Assembly: GCF_004138485.1 (NCBI RefSeq)
Contig: NZ_RYEV01000003.1
Coordinates: 1,054,001 to 1,118,000 of the forward strand
Direction of reading: 5' to 3'
DNA: 64,000 bases
DNA from: Peristeroidobacter soli
GTDB taxonomy: Bacteria; Pseudomonadota; Gammaproteobacteria; Steroidobacterales; Steroidobacteraceae
The stretch's first letter is position 1. Every line of letters starts with the position of its first letter. A model generated the notes under the pieces. It had not been told where the DNA came from, made no database searches, and worked only from the letters and a program-made list of their open reading frames with translations. Made by a program: the position numbers and the translations under genes. Below are positions 23,859 to 33,078 of this stretch, piece after piece.

Positions 23859-25178
23859 TCAAAAAGTCCGGACCAGATTCACGGTACTTGCTTTCGGTCG
23901 CTCGAGGAGAGTAAAAAGCACGGCGAAGGCCAACAGGGGAATAGCACCGGCTGCAATAAAGACTGGTGCGTAACCATAAGTATCGAGTGTCCAGCCGGTG
24001 GCCATGGTAAACACCATGCCACCGGCTCCGGCGCCCATCCCGCCCAGACCAACCACCGAGCCGACCGAGTCGCGCGGAAAAGCATCGGCGCACAACGACA
24101 TCATGTTCGGCGCCCACAGGCCGAAGCCCAGCATCGCGGTGCTGATGCCTACAAAAATAATGGTGATGCCGAGATCGAACGCCGCGCTGATGCCGGCCGT
24201 CATCAACAACATTCCAATCAGCATCACGGTGAGGCGCGCGGGCAGCACGCTCATTCCTCGACGACACAACAGATCGGAAAACGCGCCGCCCAGCACGATG
24301 CCCACGCCCTGCGCGGCGAAGGGAATCCACGCGTACTTGCCGATGTCGGCGGCGGTGAAGCCGGCGCTGCGCGTGAGATATTCGGGAATCCAGAAGTAGT
24401 AGAACCAGACCCACGGATCGGCGAGCACGCGCGCGGCGATCACGGCCCAGACGTTGCGCGAGCGAAGCAACTGCAAATAGGGCGTGCGCTTGACCAGGAG
24501 GCTGCGCGACTCAGGTAGCGCGGCTGAGGAAATCCCGCGGGAGACGGACGGGTCGGGCGCGCTGTCCTCGCTGATATGACGCAGCTCCTCGTCGGTGACG
24601 GCCGAATGCGCGCGAGGCAGGCGATAGAGCCACAGCCAGGCCGCGAGCCAGACGAGACCGACGAGCCCGGTGAGAACGAAGGCCCAGCGCCAGCCCAACG
24701 TGAGATTGATCCAAGCGACGATGGGTACGGAGATGACGAGGCCTGCGCTCACGCCTGCGCTCCACAGTCCCGTCGCGAAGCCTCGCTCTTTGCGCGGGAA
24801 CCATTCGGAAACGGCTTTGACGCAGGCGGACCAGCTGCCTGCTTCTCCCGCCCCGAGCAAGAAACGACACACAGCGAACGACGCGACACTGTTCGCCACT
24901 GCGTGCAGTCCCGCTGCGATCGACCACCACGCCATGATCAGAGCGAATCCCATGCGCGTGCCGATGCGATCGATCAGCCAGCCCATCACCGGCTGCATGA
25001 ACGTGTACGCGAGCAGGAACGCCGTCAGGATCGACGCATAACCTGTGTTATTGATCTGCAGCTGATCGCGCAACGTCGGCGCGAGCACTGTCAGCACCTG
25101 GCGATCGACATAGCTGATCGCCGTGGCGGCGAACAGCAGCAGCACGATCACCCAGCGAAAGTTGGGAATCTTTTTCAC
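23859..25178 (-). CDS. MFS transporter, ACS (anion:cation symporter)/ExuT-like
   Basis: 439 residues with 12 predicted membrane segments. The start (RWVIVLLLFAATAISYVDRQ) and the motifs GWLIDRIGTRMGFALIM and FLLGAGEAGSWSACVKAVSEWFP are typical of the ACS family, which imports organic acids such as hexuronates and galactarate. It ends 21 bp from the convergent lyase gene and follows the LysR gene by 45 bp on the same strand, so it probably carries the substrate of this catabolic cluster. Confidence 0.88.
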   Translation of the reverse strand: MKKIPNFRWVIVLLLFAATAISYVDRQVLTVLAPTLRDQLQINNTGYASILTAFLLAYTFMQPVMGWLIDRIGTRMGFALIMAWWSIAAGLHAVANSVASFAVCRFLLGAGEAGSWSACVKAVSEWFPRKERGFATGLWSAGVSAGLVISVPIVAWINLTLGWRWAFVLTGLVGLVWLAAWLWLYRLPRAHSAVTDEELRHISEDSAPDPSVSRGISSAALPESRSLLVKRTPYLQLLRSRNVWAVIAARVLADPWVWFYYFWIPEYLTRSAGFTAADIGKYAWIPFAAQGVGIVLGGAFSDLLCRRGMSVLPARLTVMLIGMLLMTAGISAAFDLGITIIFVGISTAMLGFGLWAPNMMSLCADAFPRDSVGSVVGLGGMGAGAGGMVFTMATGWTLDTYGYAPVFIAAGAIPLLAFAVLFTLLERPKASTVNLVRTF

Positions 25179-25223
25179 GGTGTCAGCGCCGCTCGAGAGG
25201 TTCGAGCGGCGTGCGTAGGTTTA

Positions 25224-26135
25224 TCAGCTGTTGGGCGCGATCAAGCTCTTCAAATGCGCCTCGACCCTCAGCATCAATCGATACACGCCGTTGGGCACTT
25301 GCCGGCCGGTGCGGGTGATCAGGCTGATGCGCGTCGAATTCAGCACCGGATTCTCGATCGGGATCGCGACCAGCTTGCCCTCGGTCAATTGCGGCTGCGC
25401 CAGGAACTCCGGCAGGAACGTGAGGCCGCGGCCGCACTTCGCGAAGTCCTTCAGCAACATCATCGAGTTCGCGATCAGGCCGGGTTCGAGGAAGACGCCT
25501 TCGGCATGCTCGGCCTCCCGCACGATCTGACGGATGCGGAACGAATCCTCCGGCAGGCCGATGCTGTAGTCCTTGAGATCGCCCAGCTTCACGCTCTTGC
25601 GACCGGCCAACTCGTGCTTGGGATGCACGATGGCCTTGAGCGGCTGCGACAGCGTCAGGCGCGCGCGCACCTTCGGGTCCTTGGGCACATCGAAGATGAG
25701 ACCGAAGTGAGCCTCGTCCTCGCGCACCAGCGCGACGGCATCGTTGCTGCCGCTCATCTTCACGCGCACCGTCAGCCCCGGAAACCGGCGCATGAACTCC
25801 TGCAGGACTTCACTGAACGAGTCGTTGATGAAGGCCTCGCCGACCGCGAGGTTGATGGTGCCGCTGCGAATGCTGCGCAACTCGGCGACTCGCGACAGGA
25901 ACACTTCTTCGTGCGCCTGCATCTCGCGATAGTAAGCAAAGGCGGCGTTGCCGGCCTCGGTCAGCTTGATCTTGCGGCGTCCGCCTTCGATCAACCGCAT
26001 GCCCAGTTCCTTCTCGAGCGCGGCGATCTGCCGGCTGATGGACGAGGTCGCGACATTCAGCTCGTCGCTGGCCGCCCGCATCGTGCCGAGCCGCGCCGCC
26101 TCGTACAGATAGCGCAGTCGAATTTCCCCGTGCAT
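25224..26135 (-). CDS. LysR-family transcriptional regulator
   Basis: 303 residues with an N-terminal winged helix (YLYEAARLGTMRAASDELNV, TSSISRQIAALEKELGMRL) and a type 2 periplasmic-binding effector domain. It is divergent from the dehydrogenase gene at 26308 and co-directional with the MFS gene, the classic position for an activator of a catabolic cluster. The 172-bp divergent gap (26136-26307) should hold its binding site; a T-N11-A site was not obvious by eye. Confidence 0.92.
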   Translation of the reverse strand: MHGEIRLRYLYEAARLGTMRAASDELNVATSSISRQIAALEKELGMRLIEGGRRKIKLTEAGNAAFAYYREMQAHEEVFLSRVAELRSIRSGTINLAVGEAFINDSFSEVLQEFMRRFPGLTVRVKMSGSNDAVALVREDEAHFGLIFDVPKDPKVRARLTLSQPLKAIVHPKHELAGRKSVKLGDLKDYSIGLPEDSFRIRQIVREAEHAEGVFLEPGLIANSMMLLKDFAKCGRGLTFLPEFLAQPQLTEGKLVAIPIENPVLNSTRISLITRTGRQVPNGVYRLMLRVEAHLKSLIAPNS

Positions 26136-26307
26136 GCGTTCCCCCGATAGTTGCCTCTAACGCAACGAAGTCGAGTCTATGTTGAGCTCGGCTTCAGATT
26201 CAATCAGCGTCCGGCTCGCCCGGGCGGGATTCGGGGAACGCCTGAAGGCGCTTGACCGGCCGCCGGGGCGGCTGAATCATGCCGCCCGCAACAGGCTCTC
26301 AACAACG

Positions 26308-27504
26308 ATGACTCGCTTCGACGTGGTGGTGCTCGGCGGCGGCCTGGTGGGCTGCGCGGCCGCCTATTACCTGGCCAGGCGTGGCGCCAGCGTGCGCTTG
26401 ATCGAGCAGGGCGATCTGAACCGCGAAGCATCCGGCCGCAACGCCGGGTCGCTGCATTTTCAACTCGAATACCGGTTGATTCGTTACGGCGACGAGCGGG
26501 CTGCGCAGTTCGCGCAGATCATTCCGCTGAGCCGGGTCGCGATCGAGGATTGGCGTGGGCTCGAAGCCGAGTTGCAGGCCGACCTCGAAGTCGGGATGCA
26601 CGGTGGTTTGATCGTGGCTGAGTCGGAGAGTGATGTGGCCTTGCTCGAGAAGCGGCAGGCGCTGCAGGAGAAGTGGGGGCTGGGGTCCTCGTTGCTGTCA
26701 GCGTCGGAAGTGCGGCGGATCGCGCCGTATCTGGCCGACAGCGTCATCGCCGCTGGTTACTTTCCACATGAGGGTCATGCGAACCCTCGACTCGTCACGC
26801 CGGCGTTCGCTCGTCGGGCGGCAGCGTTGGATGCGAGCATTCAGACACAGACGCGAGTGACGGCGCTCCTGCGCGATGGCGCGGAGTGGGTGGTCTCGAC
26901 GGTTGATCGTGCCGGGTGCACTCAGGATGTGATGGCTGGAGCGGTGCTCAATGCCGCCGGTGCTTGGGCCGGAGAGATCGGGGCGCTCGCGCATCTGCAT
27001 CTGCCGATCTTTGCGGTGCCGCTGTCGATGAATGTCATCGAGCGTGCCGCGCCTTTGATTCCTCATCTCGTGCAGCATGCCAGTCAGCGACTGACTCTCA
27101 AGCAAGTCGCGGCGGGCAATGTGTTGGTGGGCGGTGGGTGGTCGGGGCGGTTTGCGCGCGAGGGTTCGGCGATGAGCACTCAGCGGCGCGCTGAGCCCGT
27201 GATCGAGAATGTGATGGCGAATTTGTCGCTGGCCGCGCGGCTGGTGCCCGCGATTGGCGGGTTGCATTTGTTACGTTCGTGGGCTGGGATCACCGGGATT
27301 ACGACCGATCAAATGCCGCTGCTCGGCGCGGTGCCGGAGGCGCCTGGGTTCTTCGTCGCTGCGGGTGGCGCGGCGTTTACGCATGGGCCGACGTATGCGA
27401 GGTTGATCAGTGAGCTCATCGTCGATGGGCGGCCGTCCATGAGTATCGATCTCTATAGCCCGGCTCGGTTCAGCCACATCAATAACTTCATGGCTTCGGT
27501 GTGA
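26308..27504 (+). CDS. FAD-dependent D-amino-acid/hydroxyproline dehydrogenase, DadA-like subunit
   Basis: 398 residues from ATG 26308 (MTRFDVVVLGGG); the longer frame from 26179 has no homology-like start. The FAD-binding GxGxxG is VVVLGGGLVGCAAAYYLARR, and RNAGSLHFQ plus the C-terminal GITGITTDQMPLLGAV are typical of DadA/opine-oxidase beta subunits. Together with the next two genes it matches the three-subunit cyanide-insensitive amine dehydrogenases (D-hydroxyproline dehydrogenase, octopine/nopaline oxidase, HcnABC). HcnABC is unlikely given the catabolic neighbours. It would oxidise the C-N bond of an imino or secondary amino acid at the membrane. Confidence 0.88.
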   Translation: MTRFDVVVLGGGLVGCAAAYYLARRGASVRLIEQGDLNREASGRNAGSLHFQLEYRLIRYGDERAAQFAQIIPLSRVAIEDWRGLEAELQADLEVGMHGGLIVAESESDVALLEKRQALQEKWGLGSSLLSASEVRRIAPYLADSVIAAGYFPHEGHANPRLVTPAFARRAAALDASIQTQTRVTALLRDGAEWVVSTVDRAGCTQDVMAGAVLNAAGAWAGEIGALAHLHLPIFAVPLSMNVIERAAPLIPHLVQHASQRLTLKQVAAGNVLVGGGWSGRFAREGSAMSTQRRAEPVIENVMANLSLAARLVPAIGGLHLLRSWAGITGITTDQMPLLGAVPEAPGFFVAAGGAAFTHGPTYARLISELIVDGRPSMSIDLYSPARFSHINNFMASV

Positions 27505-27615
27505 CATGAGAGTCACGCATTTTCCGAGCTTCACTGGTCCGTGTGCGCCATGCCCAGCGCTTGCCCGCGACGCTCGTGTGAATGCGTGGCGGCTCGTGTT
27601 GCGGGCGGTCAGAGC

Positions 27616-27903
27616 ATGAGCAGGAGAATTACGCTGGGTGTCGTGAGGCCGGCGGCGGTCAACATTTTCGTCAATGGCAAGGCGGTCGAGGCTTACGAAG
27701 GGGAGTCGGTGCTGACGGCGCTCATGGCGGGCGGTGTGCTTGTGATGTCGCGCGATAGTTTCGGTCGGATGCGCGCGCCTTTCTGCAACATGGGTGTTTG
27801 TTTTGACTGCATGGTCGAAGTGGAAGATGGTTCCTCTCGTGTGCGCGCGTGTTTGACGCCGGTGCGTGCCGGGTTGCGTGTGATCGTGCCGGACCATAAT
27901 TGA
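27616..27903 (+). CDS. 2Fe-2S ferredoxin-like subunit of the dehydrogenase
   Basis: 95 residues from ATG 27616. It has a plant-ferredoxin-like fold with the cluster cysteines in FCNMGVCFDCMVEVE (C-x4-C-x2-C) and a fourth Cys in VRACLTP. It is the small subunit of HcnA/OoxG type. The stop TGA overlaps the ATG of the next gene (TGATG), so the subunits are co-translated. Electron transfer between the two FAD subunits is its expected role. The upstream in-frame ATG at 27541 is not needed. Confidence 0.88.
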   Translation: MSRRITLGVVRPAAVNIFVNGKAVEAYEGESVLTALMAGGVLVMSRDSFGRMRAPFCNMGVCFDCMVEVEDGSSRVRACLTPVRAGLRVIVPDHN

Positions 27904-29597
27904 TGGTTGCTAACGAACAGCAAGCGGCCGTTGCGACGTGCGAGGTCGCCATCATCGGCGCCGGCCCGTCCGGCCTCGCTGCCGCCGCGCTGCTTCGAGA
28001 GCATGGTGCCGCTGTGACGATCATCGATGAGCAGGCGCGCGCTGGCGGGCAGATTCTGCGCCAGCCGCCGAAGAGTTATTCCGTCGCGAATTGGTTGCCG
28101 GCCAAGTTGTACGACGGCGTGAAGGTCGCGCTGAGGGCGGTAGAAGAGCGACAGGATATCGATTGGCGGTTTCAGTCGACCGTGCTCGGGATCATGCGGC
28201 CGTCGCCGTATCGGGCGCTGCGCGCCGGCGCGGTTCGTAGCAACCACATTGATAACAATACGAACGTCGCTGGTACGGAACCGGATCTGGCGAGCGGCAG
28301 CCAAGATACTAGGGGTGAGGGCAGCGCTGGCTATGGATCGGCCGGAGTGAGAGATAGCCGTAATCCTGGTGGCATCGCCGGCTCGGAATTGGCCGGAGTG
28401 AGTGACGGTCGCAATCTTGGGAGCATTGCCGGCTCGGGGCTCTGTGGCGGTGGCGCGCACGAGCTGTGGATTCATGGGCCAAACGGTTTGTATTTGCTCC
28501 GGGCGAATGCGGTGCTTCTGGCGCCGGGTTGTTACGAACGTCCGTTGGCCTTTCCGGGCTGGACGTTGCCGGGCGTCATGGGGACGGGTGCCATTCAAAC
28601 GTTTGTGAAGAGTCAGCAGTTCGTGCCGGGCAATCGTTTCCTGCTCGCGGGCAGTCATCCACTGCAACTCGTCGTCGCGGATCAATTGCTGAGCGCCGGC
28701 GCGCAAGTCGCGGCTGTCGTCTTCACCCAGCGCAAGCAACAAGCCTGGCTCCTCATGCGCCACCCGCTCGTGGCGCTCCGGCATCATCGGCAGCTGCTCG
28801 AAACCTCTCACATCTTCAGAAGACTGCGTCGGGCCGGCGTGCCGGTGATCTTTGGTCACACCATCGTCAGTGCCGACGGCGCAGCCGTCGTAGAGCGCGC
28901 GACGATAGCGGCCATCGATGCGAAAGGAACGATTGATCGGCATAAGACCAAGGTCTTCGACTGCGACCGCGTCGGCATCTGTCACGGCTTTCTCACGTCA
29001 TCCGAGCTCGCGCGACAGGCCGGTGCCGAGATGCATTGGAAGGATCACGCCGGCGGTTGGCTCGCGCGTCACAACGAGTGGCTGGAATCGAGTGTCAAAA
29101 ATCTGTTCCTGGCCGGCGAGATCACCGGCGTCGATGGCGCCGACGCGGCGTTAGAGAAGGGCCGCATCGCTGCGGTTGGCATCCTGCGTTCCCTCGGTCG
29201 CGTGGACGATCGCCAGGCACACAACCTGGCGGCGACAGCGAGGAATCGTTTGTCACATCAGCAAAGCTTCGCCGCGATCCTGCAGGAACTTGCCCGCCCA
29301 CCCGCGAGCCTCGCGTTACAAACAATGAGCGACGACACCATCCTGTGTCGCTGCGAGTCCATCAAACGGGGCGAGCTTTGCCAGGCACTGGCAGACAACA
29401 AACATATCCTCTCCGCGGACGCCGCGAAGCTACTGACCAGAGTGGGCATGGGCCTGTGCCAGGGCCGACTGTGCGGCGACAATGTCGCTCGAGTCATCGC
29501 CGAAGCCCGCGGTGTGCAGCCCGGTAAAGTGGGTCCGTTCCAGGCACAAGCGCCAGTGAAGCCCGTACCTCTCGCGGCATTCATGCGTCGACCCTGA
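27903..29597 (+). CDS. FAD/NAD(P)-binding dehydrogenase subunit with BFD-like 2Fe-2S domain
   Basis: 564 residues. The first Rossmann motif is VAIIGAGPSGLAAAALLRE, the second lies near LLAPGCYERPLAFPGW and LLAGSHPLQLVVADQLL, and the C-terminal BFD-like domain has CRCESIKRGEL with LCQGRLCG. It is the HcnB/OoxA-type alpha subunit of the heterotrimer. Between residues ~110 and 185 it contains a Gly/Ser-rich insertion with two 17-residue tandem repeats, interrupting a region that is normally a compact beta-sheet connection. Otherwise length and motif order are normal. It is the last gene of the operon. Confidence 0.88.
   Translation: MVANEQQAAVATCEVAIIGAGPSGLAAAALLREHGAAVTIIDEQARAGGQILRQPPKSYSVANWLPAKLYDGVKVALRAVEERQDIDWRFQSTVLGIMRPSPYRALRAGAVRSNHIDNNTNVAGTEPDLASGSQDTRGEGSAGYGSAGVRDSRNPGGIAGSELAGVSDGRNLGSIAGSGLCGGGAHELWIHGPNGLYLLRANAVLLAPGCYERPLAFPGWTLPGVMGTGAIQTFVKSQQFVPGNRFLLAGSHPLQLVVADQLLSAGAQVAAVVFTQRKQQAWLLMRHPLVALRHHRQLLETSHIFRRLRRAGVPVIFGHTIVSADGAAVVERATIAAIDAKGTIDRHKTKVFDCDRVGICHGFLTSSELARQAGAEMHWKDHAGGWLARHNEWLESSVKNLFLAGEITGVDGADAALEKGRIAAVGILRSLGRVDDRQAHNLAATARNRLSHQQSFAAILQELARPPASLALQTMSDDTILCRCESIKRGELCQALADNKHILSADAAKLLTRVGMGLCQGRLCGDNVARVIAEARGVQPGKVGPFQAQAPVKPVPLAAFMRRP
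28337..28438 (+). repeat. Two 51-bp in-frame tandem repeats
   Basis: Copies at 28337-28387 and 28388-28438 agree at about 40 of 51 positions and encode the 17-residue units AGVRDSRNPGGIAGSEL and AGVSDGRNLGSIAGSGL. They lie in the insertion of the dehydrogenase subunit. Confidence 0.85.
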
Positions 29598-29811
29598 CCC
29601 CAAGCTTCGTTGAGGACGCACGCGACGGCTCGACCATGCTCGCCGCAATCTGAAAACGCTGTCTCGCCGCTTCTCGACGACTGAGCCGCCCCGTCGTCGT
29701 CTCATTTCTCCGTGCATCAATGGTTTGCGACTGATGAAGCGCCTCGTGGCGATGAGTTAGCGATATCAACGCCGTGACCCCCTTTCCGCCCGGCCCCTCT
29801 CTCTGGCATGC

Positions 29812-29825
29812 TGACAACGTTGTCA
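29812..29825. promoter_or_regulatory. LacI-type operator TGACAACGTTGTCA
   Basis: A perfect 14-bp palindrome with a central CG, typical of LacI-family operators, lies 40 bp upstream of the permease ATG. The only LacI regulator in the window is the one in the nag operon, so this site probably links the permease to GlcNAc control. Confidence 0.6.
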
Positions 29826-29865
29826 CCTTGAGCGACAGCGTCGGCAGCAATCCGGGGGATAGAGA

Positions 29866-31146
29866 ATGAATTCCGATAGCGGCGCACAGCCGAGCTACAT
29901 GCCTGCACTGCTGGTGCTGACCTCCCTGTTCTTCATGTGGGGGTTCATCACTTCGCTGAACGACATTCTGATTCCGCACCTGAAGGCCATTTTCACGTTG
30001 AGTTACGTGCAGGCCATGCTGATCCAGTTCAGCTTCTTCGGTGCTTACTTCGTGATGTCGGTGCCCTCGGGGTATCTGGTGGAGAAGCTGGGGTACCGGC
30101 GCGGCATCATCATCGGGCTGTCGACGGCGGGCATCGCCTGTCTCTGCTTCTACCCGGCGGCGTCGATGCAGTCGTATCCGCTGTTCCTGGCGGCGTTGTT
30201 TGTACTGGCGTCGGGCATCACGCTGCTCCAGGTCGCCGCGAATCCTTACGTCACCATTCTCGGGCCGAGCGACACGGCCGCGAGTCGATTGAATCTGACC
30301 CAGGCATTCAATTCCCTGGGCACCACGGTCGGCCCATTCCTCGGGTCGATGTTCATCCTGTCCGCGGCGGTGAGTGCGGGCGTGGCGGTGGATACGGCGA
30401 AGGAAATCCAGACGGTGCAAGGGCCGTATCTGGTGCTGGCCGGCCTGTTGTTCCTGATCGCCATCGTGTTCTCGCAGTTCAAATTGCCAGTAGTGAAAGG
30501 CACGGACGCGACCACCGCGGGGGCCGACGATCACAACGTGCCCAGCGTGTGGAAACACTCGCACCTGGTGCTGGGTGCTGTCGCCATCTTCACTTACGTC
30601 GGCGCGGAAGTTGCGATCGGCAGCTTGCTGGTGAATTTCATGTCCCAGCCCGACGTGGGTGGACTCACCGAGAAGACCGCGGGCAGTTATCTATCGCTGT
30701 ACTGGGGCGGCGCCATGGTTGGCCGGTTCATCGGTGCGTTCGTGCTGCGGAAGATCAAGCCGGGCCTGGTGCTCGCGTTCAACGCCGCTTGCGCCATCGC
30801 GCTGTTGCTGATCGCGATGAGCCTGTCGGGCAAGGTTGCGATGTGGGCGGTGCTGGCCATCGGCCTGTTCAACTCCATCATGTTTCCGACCATCTTCACG
30901 CTCGGCGTGGCGAAGCTGGGCCGTCACACCGGCGAGGGTTCGGGCGTGCTGTGCATGGCCATCGTCGGCGGTGCCATCGTGCCGGTGATTCAGGGCTACT
31001 TCGCGGACACCATCGGCTTGCTCTCGTCGTTCTTCGTGCCCGCGATCTGCTATGCCTACATCGTGTTCTACGGCTTGAAGGGGCACGTGGTCCGCAGCGT
31101 TCCTGACACGGAGATTTCGGCACGAGGGGCGCGCGCCAATATGTGA
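29866..31146 (+). CDS. FucP/NagP-type sugar:proton symporter
   Basis: 426 residues, 12 membrane segments. The start SLFFMWGFITSLNDILIPHL is the hallmark of the FucP branch of the major facilitator superfamily, as are FSFFGAYFVMSVPSGYLVEKLGYR and QVAANPYVTILG. Members carry fucose, glucose/galactose or, in Xanthomonadales and Alteromonadales, GlcNAc (NagP). The LacI-type palindrome 40 bp upstream and the nag locus nearby favour GlcNAc or a related sugar, which would give a second import route beside the PTS. No GlcNAc kinase gene is present in the window, so substrate assignment stays open. Confidence 0.88.
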   Translation: MNSDSGAQPSYMPALLVLTSLFFMWGFITSLNDILIPHLKAIFTLSYVQAMLIQFSFFGAYFVMSVPSGYLVEKLGYRRGIIIGLSTAGIACLCFYPAASMQSYPLFLAALFVLASGITLLQVAANPYVTILGPSDTAASRLNLTQAFNSLGTTVGPFLGSMFILSAAVSAGVAVDTAKEIQTVQGPYLVLAGLLFLIAIVFSQFKLPVVKGTDATTAGADDHNVPSVWKHSHLVLGAVAIFTYVGAEVAIGSLLVNFMSQPDVGGLTEKTAGSYLSLYWGGAMVGRFIGAFVLRKIKPGLVLAFNAACAIALLLIAMSLSGKVAMWAVLAIGLFNSIMFPTIFTLGVAKLGRHTGEGSGVLCMAIVGGAIVPVIQGYFADTIGLLSSFFVPAICYAYIVFYGLKGHVVRSVPDTEISARGARANM

Positions 31147-31237
31147 CGCCGCTCCGGTAACCGCTGGCCCCGGGTGGCGGGAGCCAGTGTCCGCGTGAGA
31201 GACTGCCGGCGCGAAGAAAATCCCGCACGGGCAACTC

Positions 31238-33031
31238 ATGACGGATGGCAACTGGCAGCGCGTAGCAGGACGCACGCATCAGCGAGGATTCATCGACGGC
31301 GCACTACCTATGCTGGTGAAGCGTGCGGTGGTCGCGCAAGCTGTTCTCATTCTTGCGGCGCTGTGGAGCTACGCCACCTGGCGGGTCTACAGCGACAAGG
31401 CCGAAACCCTCGAATCCGCCCGCCACGAGCTGCGAGCCGTCGCGGCGGGCATGTATGTTCATTTGCAGGCGGTCCTGAACGACAGTCTCGGCGCGGCGCG
31501 TACCGCGGCTCAGGCCATCGATGCCAATGGCGGGTTGAGCGAAATCCCGCCGGAGACCGCCGCCGAATTGCTGGCTCGGGAGTTGAGCAGCGGCGACTAC
31601 GTTCGTGGTCTGTTCGTGCTCACGCCGAACAAGTTCGTGGCTGCCGTCCGCAATCGCGACACGCAGACGCTCGATACGCCGCCGCCCTGGTTGCAGCCCG
31701 CGATCGACGAGACGCGCGGCGTGTTCATCGGCAAGACGCTCGAAGATCCCATCGAATCCGGCCAGCGCGCATTTCCCATCGCGGTTCGTACCGTCGACAG
31801 CTCGGGTGCCACGGTGTGGGCAGGTGCTCTGCTCGGCGTCGATGCGCTCGATCAGCTGTACGAGACGATGGCGATCCCGGGCGGCGCCTTGAGTGTGACG
31901 TCCACTGCCGGCGATCTGTTGTTACGAGTGCCGATGCCGGCGACGGCTCACAAAGGTCAGATCAACGTTCGCGACACCGACGTCTATCGCGGCGGTGCCG
32001 ACCTGGCGGAGGAGGGCGGGTTCGTCGAGTCGCCCAGTCCGTTTGCGAGCGGCACCTGGATTTATGCGATTCGCCGTCTCGGCGGTTATCGGCTCGCGGT
32101 CTCGGCGAGCCGGGAGAAAGCAGCCATTCTGCAGCAGTGGCACGATCGCACGCGCGGCTTGACCATCGTGCTGGCCGGCATTTCCATTTTGTTCATCGCG
32201 CTGACTCTGTTGCTCCGGCATTTCATCAACCGGCTGGAGAAGGCGAATACCAATCTCGGCCAGCTCAATGCCGAGCTGGAAAGCCGCGTCGCCGCGCGTA
32301 CCAACGAGCTGCAGGAAGCGAACCAGCAACTGGCGCTGACCAACGAAGAGCTGGAAGCGTTCACCGCCTCGGCGTCGCACGATCTGCGCTCGCCGCTGGG
32401 AACGATTGCCGGTCAGGCCGGCCTGCTCCGAGACGATCTGGGCGGAGTGATGACCGATGTGATCACCCAACGTATCGATCGGATTCAATCGAACGTCACG
32501 CGCTCCTCCGAAATCATCGATGGCTTGTTGTCGCTGGCGCGTGTCTCGCGTCAGGAACTGTTGAACGAGCGCGTCGATATTTCCACGCTGGCTCGTAACG
32601 TGGTCGAGGATCTGCGTCAGCAGTATCCGAGGCACAAGGTCGAATGCGTGATCGAGTCGAACCTCACCGTCGACGCCGATCCGCGGCTGATGAAGAGTCT
32701 GCTGGGCAACTTGCTGGGCAACGCCTGGAAATACACCAGTCGCACACCGCATGCGCGCGTCGAAGTGAGCTGCACGCAAGCGACCGGCGGCATCGTGTTC
32801 TCGGTGCGTGACAACGGCGCGGGCTTCGATATGTCACGTTCGCAACGATTGTTCGAGCCGTTTCAGCGCCTGCATAGCCCCGCTGAATTCCCGGGCGTCG
32901 GCATCGGTCTCGCCATCGTCGCGCGCATCGTGCGTCGGTATGGCGGCAAGATCACCGTCGATAGCGAGCCCGGTCGCGGCACGATCTTCCGCTTCACCCT
33001 GCCGGCCGCGGCCGTGACCAACAAAGAGTGA
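31238..33031 (+). CDS. Orphan sensor histidine kinase with periplasmic sensor domain
   Basis: 597 residues. A membrane segment (~28-46) and a second one (~308-330) enclose a periplasmic PDC/Cache-like sensor. A coiled coil (LNAELESRVAARTNELQEAN) leads to the HisKA domain with the phospho-His in SASHDLRSPLGTIAG. The ATPase domain has LLGNLLGNAWKYT (N box), RDNGAGFDM (G1) and VGIGLAIVARIV (G2). No response regulator gene adjoins it. ATG 31310 (MLVKRAVVAQ) is an alternative start that puts the first membrane helix closer to the N-terminus. Confidence 0.9.
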   Translation: MTDGNWQRVAGRTHQRGFIDGALPMLVKRAVVAQAVLILAALWSYATWRVYSDKAETLESARHELRAVAAGMYVHLQAVLNDSLGAARTAAQAIDANGGLSEIPPETAAELLARELSSGDYVRGLFVLTPNKFVAAVRNRDTQTLDTPPPWLQPAIDETRGVFIGKTLEDPIESGQRAFPIAVRTVDSSGATVWAGALLGVDALDQLYETMAIPGGALSVTSTAGDLLLRVPMPATAHKGQINVRDTDVYRGGADLAEEGGFVESPSPFASGTWIYAIRRLGGYRLAVSASREKAAILQQWHDRTRGLTIVLAGISILFIALTLLLRHFINRLEKANTNLGQLNAELESRVAARTNELQEANQQLALTNEELEAFTASASHDLRSPLGTIAGQAGLLRDDLGGVMTDVITQRIDRIQSNVTRSSEIIDGLLSLARVSRQELLNERVDISTLARNVVEDLRQQYPRHKVECVIESNLTVDADPRLMKSLLGNLLGNAWKYTSRTPHARVEVSCTQATGGIVFSVRDNGAGFDMSRSQRLFEPFQRLHSPAEFPGVGIGLAIVARIVRRYGGKITVDSEPGRGTIFRFTLPAAAVTNKE

Positions 33032-33078
33032 GAGTCGGGTGATAAGGTGAGGCTCCCGTTCATGGAGCCCGCCTCTCG

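Noticed and set aside
26308-29597. HcnABC hydrogen cyanide synthase
   Set aside because: Same architecture, but the neighbouring lyase, carrier and LysR indicate catabolism.
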